A DNA stretch of 64,000 nt, taken from the NCBI GenBank assembly GCA_028554795.2, contig CM068827.1, positions 141,943,251 to 142,007,250 of the forward strand, given 5' to 3'. Below, one piece after another: positions 55,720 through 64,000 of the stretch (position 1 is its first letter; every line of letters starts with the position of its first letter). A program made the translations under genes and the position numbers. The notes below the pieces were generated by a model. The model was given only the letters and a program-made list of their open reading frames with translations. It did no database searches and had not been told where the DNA came from. The DNA is from Sinohyriopsis cumingii. Lineage: Eukaryota; Mollusca; Bivalvia; Unionida; Unionidae.

Positions 55720-58700
55720 TTGGATGAATTCAAGAATGTTTAGATCCACTTTGATTAAGGATCTTACATCTGATTTGGCTGTACTTATAAGCCTGATTAG
55801 TGATGGATGAATTCAAGAATGTTTAGATCCACTTTGATTAGGGATCTTACATCTGATTTGGCTGTACTTATTATAAACCTGATTAGTGATGGATGAATTC
55901 AATAATGTTTAGATCCACTATGATTAGGGATCTTACATCTGATTTGGCTGTACTTATAAGTCTGATTAGTGATGGATGAATTCAAGAATGTTTAGATCCA
56001 CTTTGATTAGGGATCTTACATCTGATTTGCCTGTACTTATTATAAGCCTCATTAGTGATGGATGAATTCAATAATGTTTAGATCCACTATGATTAGGGAT
56101 CTTACATCTGATTTGGCTGTACTTATTATAAGCCTCATTAGTGATGGATGAATTCAAGAATGTTTAGATCCACTATGATTAGGGATCTTACATCTGATTT
56201 GGCTGTACTTATAAGCCTGATTAGTGATGGATGAATTCAATAATGTTTAGATCCACTATGATTAGGGATCTTACATCTGATTTGGCTGTACTTATTATAA
56301 ACCTGATTAGTGATGGATGAATTCAATAATGTTTAGATCCACTATGATTAGGGATCTTACATCTGATTTGGCTGTACTTATTATAAGCCTCATTAGTGAT
56401 GGATGAATTCAATAATGTTTAGATCCACTTTGATTAGGGATCTTACATCTGATTTGCCTGTACTTATTATAAGCCTGATTAGTGATGGATGAATTCAATA
56501 ATGTTTAGATCCACTTTGATTAGGGATCTTACATCTGATTTGCCTGTACTTATTATAAGCCTGATTAGTGATGGATGTATTTAATAATGTTTAGATCCAC
56601 TATGATTAGGGATCTTACATCTGATTTGGCTGTACTTGTTATAAGCCTGATTAGTGATGGATTAATTCAGTAATGTTTAGATCCACTATGATTAGGGATC
56701 TTACATCTGATTTGGCTGTACTTATTATAAGCCTGATTAGTGATGGATGAATTCAATAATGTTTAGATCCACTTTGATTAGGGATCTTACATCTGATTTG
56801 GCTGTACTTATTATAAGCCTGATTAGTGATGGATGAATTCAGTAATGTTTAGATCCACTTTGATTAGGGATCTTACATCTGATTTGGCTGTACTTATTAT
56901 AAGCCTGATTAGTGATGGATGAATTCAATAATGTTTAGATCCACTTTGATTAGGAATCTTACATCTGATTTGCCTGTACTTATAAGCCTGATTAGTGATG
57001 GATGAATTCAATAATGTTTAGATCCACTATGATTAGGGATCTTACATCTGATTTGGCTGTACTTATTATAAGCCTGATTAGTGATGGATGAATTCAATAA
57101 TGTTTAGATCCACTATGAATAGGGATCTTACATCTGATTTGGCTGTACTTATAAGCCTGATTAGTGATGGATGAATTCAAGAATGTTTAGATCCACTATG
57201 ATTAGGGATCTTACATCTGATTTGCCTGTACTTATTATCAGCCTGATTAGTGATGGATGAATTCAATAATGTTTAGATCCACTATGATTAGGGATCTTAC
57301 ATCTGATTTGGCTGTACTTATTATAAGCCTGATTAGTGATGGATGAATTCAAGAATGTTTAGATCCACTATGATTAGGGATCTTACATCTGATTTGGCTG
57401 TACTTATTATAAGCCTGATTAGTGATGGATGAATTCAATAATGTTTAGATCCACTTTGATTAGGGATCTTACATCTGATTTGGCTGTACTTATAAGCCTG
57501 ATTAGTGATGGATGAATTCAAGAATGTTTAGATCCACTATGATTAGGGATCTTACATCTGATTTGGCTGTACTTATTATAAGCCTGATTAGTGATGGATG
57601 AATTCAATAATGTTTAGATCCACTTTGATTAGGGATCTTACATCTGATTTGGCTGTACTTATTATAAGCCTGATTAGTGATGGATGAATTCAATAATGTT
57701 TAGATCCACTATGATTAGGGATCTTACATCTGATTTGCCTGTACTTATTATAAGCCTGATTAGTGATGGATGAATTCAATAATGTTTTGATCCACTTTGA
57801 TTAGGGATCTTACATCTGATTTGGCTGTACTTATTATAAGCCTGATTAGTGATGGATGAATTCAATAATGTTTAGATCCACTTTGATTAGGGATCTTACA
57901 TCTGATTTGGCTGTACTTATTATAAGCCTGATTAGTGATGGATGAATTCAGTAATGTTTAGATCCACTATGATTAGGGATCTTATATCTGATTTGGCTGT
58001 ACTTATAAGCCTGATTAGTGATGGATGAATTCAAGAATGTTTAGATCCACTATGATTAGGGATCTTACATCTGATTTGGCTGTACTTATTATAAGCCTGA
58101 TTAGTGATGGATGAATTCAATAATGTTTAGATCCACTTTGATTAGGGATCTTACATCTGATTTGGCTGTACTTATAAGCCAGATTAGTGATGGATGAATT
58201 CAATAATGTTTAGATCCACTATGATTAGGGATCTTACATCTGATTTGGCTGTACTTATTACAAGCCTGATTAGTGATGGATGAATTCAATAATGTTTAGA
58301 TCCACTATGATTAGGGATCTTACATCTGATTTGGCTGTACTTATTATAAGCCTGATTAGTGATGGATGAATTCAATAATGTTTAGATCCACTATGATTAG
58401 GGATCTTACATCTGATTTGCCTGTACTTATTATAAGCCTGATTAGTGATGGATGAATTCAATAATGTTTTGATCCACTTTGATTAGGGATCTTACATCTG
58501 ATTTGGCTGTACTTATTATAAGCCTGATTAGTGATGGATGAATTCAATAATGTTTAGATCCACTATGATTAGGGATCTTATATCTGATTTGGCTGTACTT
58601 ATAAGCCTGATTAGTGATGGATGAATTCAAGAATGTTTAGATCCACTATGATTAGGGATCTTACATCTGATTTGGCTGTACTTATTATATGCCTGATTAG

Positions 58701-59213
58701 TGATGGATGAATTCAATAATGTTTAGATCCACTTTGATTAGGGATCTTACATCTGATTTGGCTGTACTTATAAGCCTGATTAGTGATGGATGAATTCAAG
58801 AATGTTTAGATCCACTATGATTAGGGATCTTACATCTGATTTGGCTGTACTTATTACAAGCCTGATTAGTGATGGATGAATTCAATAATGTTTAGATCCA
58901 CTTTGATTAGGGATCTTACATCTGATTTGGCTGTACTTATAAGCCTGATTAGTGATGGATGAATTCAAGAATGTTTAGATCCACTATGATAAGGGATCTT
59001 ACATCTGACTTGGCTGTACTTATTATAAGCCTGATTAGTGATGGATGAATTCAATAATGTTTAGATCCACTTTGATTAGGGATCTTACGTCTGATTTGCC
59101 TGTACTTATTATAAGCCTGATTAGTGGTGGATGAATTCAATAATGTTTAGATCCACTTTGATTAGGGATCTTACATCTGATTTGGCTGTACTTATTATAA
59201 GCCTGATTAGTGA
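55720..59213. repeat. 83/86-bp minisatellite, about 41 copies
   Basis: Unit gattagtgatggatgaattc, aataatgtttagatccacta, tgattagggatcttacatct, gatttggctgtacttattat, aagcct (86 bp). A second length class lacks 3 bp in the 'cttattataag' part (83 bp). Long, short and base variants (ttgg/ttgc, cactat/cactttg, caata/caaga) recur in mixed order. The largest array of the window. Confidence 0.96.
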
Positions 59214-61162
59214 AATGTTCAGCTGTTAAGTTATGGAATGAGGTGAGCAATATCAGATTCACTTTGGCCTCTTGTTGCATTTTCACTTTGTGTTCTTTCT
59301 GCATTTCATTAGCATTCATTCTGAATTCTGATTGCATTTATTTTGCATGACTGTGACAGTATTAATGTTGATATTGCCAATGTCAGTGTTACAGGCAAGA
59401 GAGAAAAACAAAGCAATTATAGATAAAAGCTTCATGTATATGGAAATATTATTCCCAAGCAGTTGAATACAGACATAAAATATAGACTTTCATGATACTG
59501 TTGCATAATATTAATATTGATGACAACATTGTTGCCACTAAAAGTGTACTGTATTTCTCACCAGTCACAGACATGACAAGAACTACTTTACATTATATAT
59601 CTGGACTCGGCATGAATTGTTGAGCAGTTTCTGCTTTTTTGTGTAAAAAATTATTTTTTAAAAAGATGACAAATTGGCATTTTATAAACATTACAATAAC
59701 ATACGTCCTGTATCTTAATGTCATATATAATACAAGATAGATATGTATGTCCAGTAAAAAAAGATATAAACATTAAATAAGGCAAATTATAGATACATGT
59801 TTATTATTCAACTTGGATTGCATTGTGGCAACTGTCCCAATCTGTTTGTTCAGTTGTAGGTCTTGAAAAGGACTTATTGATATCTCGTATAGATTATAGC
59901 CTGAAACTGAAGAAGAAAGAAAAACACTAAATGCTTCCTCATGTCCATGTTGATGCTGTCACCACTGCCAGTGTGTAAGGGGAAGTAATCTGTAATTTGT
60001 CTTGTTGATCTCATTCATATTCATTAGAAATGTCTTTTTACAGTGGTTGGAGCATGATAATTCCAAGGCTTTTGCTATTCATACTTTTTGTTATGGTCTA
60101 TTTGGTTATCTATCCAGCCAGCCAGCCATCTTCTACACTTTCATTCCCAAGGCAAAACTCCAGACTGTTCATAGTATCTGTATAAAATGTGGTACACATA
60201 TAATTAGACCACTGATCCAGCTGTGCCTTGGGCTATTCACAGTTCATCATTGGCAATATCTTTCATGATTTTACTCATTTATTTATCCAACCATGACCCA
60301 TGATTTTATTTCTATAGCAAAACTTTTTAAAAAAACTTAAATATCTCTTGGAAATTTGGTACATATATTTAGATTAGTAATTTTTATATGCTGTTGATAT
60401 TCCTAATTCTTTAGTGTCATTATTGGTAACATTTCTGCTTTCTATTCTTCCATACATATATCATTCACACTTTTGTTTCCAGGGGAAAACCTGAAGACCT
60501 TTTAAAATATCTCCTTGGAATTTGGTACATAATGGGCTAGTGGTGCACAAGTACTTCTTGCAATTCATAATTCTTCAATTTCAGTATTCATTTGTTTTTA
60601 TCGATTTGTTCATTCATCCATCCACCCTTTGACACTTTCATATGGGGAGCCATCACATATTTATATGTTTTGTAAATACAGACTTCCTATATATTAAATC
60701 TAAAGCCAATTGTTTTGTCTCCTAGCAGCCATTTTGGCCTGGCAATGAATATAGATGCCTCCATCATTTTTACTTTTACCATCAATTTCTGAAGGAATGT
60801 CATGTGAGAGGGGATTTACTTTCACTTTTTGTGAACATTCATTTCCTCTTGCGTTATGATGTGGCATCTTGATTAAGAAAAGCATAATGCAGAAATAAGG
60901 ACAATGTGGGAATTTTAAGATCATCCAACAGTGTACTGAGACATACAGTACACTTTTACAGTGGCAACATATTCTACAGCAGGGTGTGAATGTCTCAACT
61001 TGTAATGCCCAGTGAAAGTTAATTCTATACATGAAAGTCCCTGGAACATGGATAGGATACCTTAATGCTTGTTAATTTTTGTTACGGAAGGATAGTATGC
61101 TTGAAATCTAAGTAATCATGAATATTGTCGTTTTTATGACCCGATTTAAGCATCATTAGTAT
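59214..61162. other. Non-coding sequence, no feature recognised
   Basis: AT-rich stretch with faint intron-type repeats (for example 60300-60620: 'ctccttggaatttggtacat' twice). The frames at 60002 (+, 88 codons) and 61032-60700 (-, 110 codons) have no family motif that I recognise. Confidence 0.45.
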
Positions 61163-61668
61163 CATCAATCATCCAATCAACTTCAACCATGCTATATCAA
61201 GTTTTCTACACCTAGTTTATATCAATCCTAACAGAGTTCAACTTCAGCCATGCTATATCAAGTTTTCTACACCTAGTTTTTATCAGTCATCCTATCAGAG
61301 TTCAACTTCAGCCATGCTATATCAAGTTTTCTACACCTAGTTTTTATCAATCATCCTATCAGAGTTCAACTTCAGCCATGCTACATCAAGTTTTCTACAC
61401 CTAGTTTTTATTAATCATCCTATCAGAGTTCAACTTCAGCCATGCTATATCAAGTTTTCTACACCTAGTTTTTATTAATCATCCTATCAGAGTTCAACTT
61501 CATCCATGCTATATCAAGTTTTCTACACCTAGTTTTTATTAATCATCCTATCAGAGTTCAACTTCAGCCATGCTATATCAAGTTTTCTACACCTAGTTTT
61601 TATCAGTCATCCTATCAGAGTTCAACTTCAACCATGCTATATCAAGTTTTCTATGCCTAGTTTTTATC
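61163..61668. repeat. 64-bp minisatellite, 8 copies
   Basis: Unit ttcaacttcagccatgctat, atcaagttttctacacctag, tttttatcaatcatcctatc, agag. High identity between copies. Confidence 0.94.
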
Positions 61669-62734
61669 AAACTTTGTTTGTGCACTGTACTTTGGTAGAG
61701 GCAGCTTTTTGTTTATTTGAAACTGAATTTATGATTTGGTTTCCACCAATGCCATCATTTTTCATCAAACATTTGGACTTGTCATCCATTGATTGGGGGG
61801 GGGGGTCAAATGGTCTAAGGTCTAAATTTTGATTTTGGTTTATGCATATCCTATGGCAAGTTGCCATGAAAACACTTTCAGTGGGCTGAAGTTTATAAAA
61901 TGCAGCACTATGTTGGCTTATGGCTGGATAATAAGGTTCCATAAGTTATTACATTTTTGTCTGATTATAAGAACAAGCTTTTGCCAAAACACGCTGGTAC
62001 AGAAGGATACTTCAGACAGATCAATTCTTTTTCAGGTGCAATGATGTTACATAAGGCAGCATCAGCCAAGTAGAAGTAGTAGATGTGGGGAAGAGAAGAA
62101 ACAGATCTGTGTAATCTAATTGATATGATTTCATGTGGACCATGTTTTCTTTGGAATCTAAATTCATACATATTTTAGAGGACAGTTCTAAATGTGCTGT
62201 CACTAAGAGCAGTTAAACTGCAGTTTTAGAGAAATATTTTTTTATGTGTATACTATAGAGAAACATTAGGCATTCCCTCACAGATATGATAGATTTGATG
62301 GAACCCTTCATTTTAAAGGGGATTTACATTTTTCATTAGTGAATCAGTGATACCTATTTAGCATGTGAAAGTCCTCGCTGCCCTACCACCACCACCACCA
62401 CAAAGTTATACAACCATATTTGGGGTTAGTGCCTTCTAAAGTCACTTGCAGTATTATGTAAGTGGTGCAGATGTAGCTTGGCAGTGATTAAAAGGAGACG
62501 ATTGTTGAATTATTTATGTTGGTTAAACCTGTAGATTGCATGCTAGTTAGTGCTAATGGGAATAAAAGAATGGTCCACAAAAAGTAATGCAGGAATGGTT
62601 TCAGTCAGCAAAAATTACCTATGTAATATACAGCATGTCCTCATTCATTATAACACAGTTCCTTTTAATAAGGTTGGTGTTGTCTTGGATACTGTTTTAT
62701 TATGTAATAGTAACAGTATCATATACTTTAATGT
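61669..62734. other. Non-coding sequence, no feature recognised
   Basis: Contains a run of G (61795-61805) and an acc/cac trinucleotide run (62383-62402). The minus-strand frame 61942-61667 has no motif. Confidence 0.45.
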
Positions 62735-63490
62735 TAGGCAATCTAACTATAAGGCACTATACTTCCTGGCTCCAACTGACAATGTTATAAATTGTAAGGC
62801 AATCTAATTATAAGGCAGTATACTCCAAGGCTCCAATTGACAATGTTATAAATTGTAGGGCAATCTAAGTATAAGACATTATACTCCAAGGCTACAGATG
62901 ACAGTGTTATAAATTGCAAGGTGATCTAACTACAAGACAGTATACTTCATGGCTCCAATTGACAGTGTTTTAAATTGTAAGGCAATCTAAGTATAAGACA
63001 GTATATTCAAAGGCTCCAATTGACAGTGTTATAAATTGCAAGGCAATTTAGCTACAAGGCAGTATATTCCATGGCTCCAGTTGACAGTGTTTAAGTTGTA
63101 AGGCAATCTAACTATATGGTAGTATTCTCCATGGATCCAATTGACATTGTTGTAAATTTTTAGGCAATATACTCCAAGGCTCAAATTGACAGTGTTATAA
63201 ATTGTAAGGCAATCTAACTATAAGGCAGTATACTCCAAGGCTCCAATTGACAGTGTTATAAATTACAAGGTAATCTTAAGTATAAGACAGTATACTCCAT
63301 GGCTCCAGTTGACAGTGTTATAAATTGTAAGGCAGTCAAACTACAAATGCAGTGTACTCCATGGCTCCAATTGACAATGTTATGTAAGGCAATCTAACTA
63401 TATGGCAGTATTCTACATGGCTCCAGTTGAGTGTTATAAATTGTTAAGCAATCTAACTATAAGGCAGTATACTCCATGACTCCTGACTGG
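62735..63490. repeat. ~61-bp minisatellite, about 12 diverged copies
   Basis: Unit 'aaggcaatctaactataagg', 'cagtatactccaaggctcca', 'attgacagtgttataaattgt', with many substitutions and small indels; an older array than that at 61163. Confidence 0.9.
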
Positions 63491-64000
63491 CAGTGTTATA
63501 ATGATTGAGTACTATCGTTTTACAATGATATGTATGGGTTTTTGTGTGACTGTACATTTTTAGGCATAGAATGTAATCTTTTCTTGGGACTGTTAATTGA
63601 TGATATTTGTCTAAATGTATATTTCTGTGGATCAACACTGTTTCACTCAAATCATAAAACATAGAATCATCATCATCATCATTCAAATCAGAAAACCTGT
63701 TAAAAAATTCAAAAGCACAGCATGTCATTTCCCCAACCCAGTGAGTATGTGCATATGTATTGTGCTTCATGTATCTATAACACTGACTACAGTTGATTTT
63801 TAATTAGGTAATCTGTTCATTGTCAGAAATATGTATTAAAATATACACTGAATCAATTTAATTCTTATCTATATTTGCCATAACTTCTCTATACATATCA
63901 AATCATCATAATCAAATTGAGATTTTTAAATATCTGTCCTATTGTTGGTTGACCCAGATTAATTTTAGTTTGGTAAACATTAAGCAGGCATTAATGGTTA
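63491..64000. other. Non-coding sequence to the window end
   Basis: AT-rich sequence with a short (atc)n run near 63667. No gene seen. Confidence 0.5.

Noticed and set aside
60700-61032. 110-residue minus-strand ORF with several Cys and His
   Set aside because: The Cys/His spacing fits no known finger and there is no supporting context.

Overview
This is a stretch of animal nuclear DNA: AT-rich, intron-dominated, full of decayed transposons, SINEs and minisatellites, with no long single-exon genes and no bacterial features. The two tRNA-derived SINE families, the many short diverged repeats of the 'tatggccaccat' type, the DIRS-like and Ty3/gypsy relics and the general texture suggest a mollusc (inference; the species cannot be named from the sequence alone).

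The one host gene I can support runs left to right on the + strand across most of the window. It is seen as a chain of very small phase-0 exons (12 to 81 nt, then a 117-nt terminal exon), with seven exons that each carry an AT-hook (core RGRP or GRP flanked by K/R/P) at 8965, 12416, 23942, 30915, 36321, 43888 and 54686. Between them lie acidic linker microexons (9690; 15114; 26124; 26282) and one lysine-ended linker exon (27607). The chain ends with a stop at 54802. The 5' exons must lie upstream of base 1. Together the visible exons would encode about 208 residues of an HMGA-like or D1-like multi-AT-hook chromatin protein. The exons and the introns around them are copies of each other. At least four diverged intron-exon modules (about 7.1-9.7 kb, 10.5-16.2 kb, 20.7-26.3 kb, 31.4-36.4 kb), plus a fragment at 1-400, show that the gene grew by tandem duplication of cassettes. 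This is the most interesting feature of the window.

The introns hold the rest. 0.4-4.1 kb is a degenerate DIRS-like tyrosine-recombinase retrotransposon with inverted ends. 28.7-29.8 kb is an internally deleted pogo/Tigger-like DNA transposon. 34.1-35.3 kb is a foreign, more GC-rich block. 37.5-38.1 kb is a zinc-finger-like coding relic. 46.9-50.4 kb is a dead Ty3/gypsy element. A 183-bp hAT MITE with an 8-bp target duplication sits inside a SINE at 13.2 kb. Two SINE families (three copies of one, about nine of the other) are scattered through, two of them with long perfect target duplications. More than a dozen unrelated minisatellite arrays lie in the introns and the 3' flank. The largest are a 48-bp repeat at 40.2-42.4 kb, which is open on both strands, and an 83/86-bp repeat at 55.7-59.2 kb.

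Downstream of 54802 I see only repeats and non-coding sequence up to the end of the window. Nearly all other open reading frames are short chance frames in AT-rich DNA or frames through tandem repeats. All assignments come from reading the sequence; no database search or transcript evidence was available.
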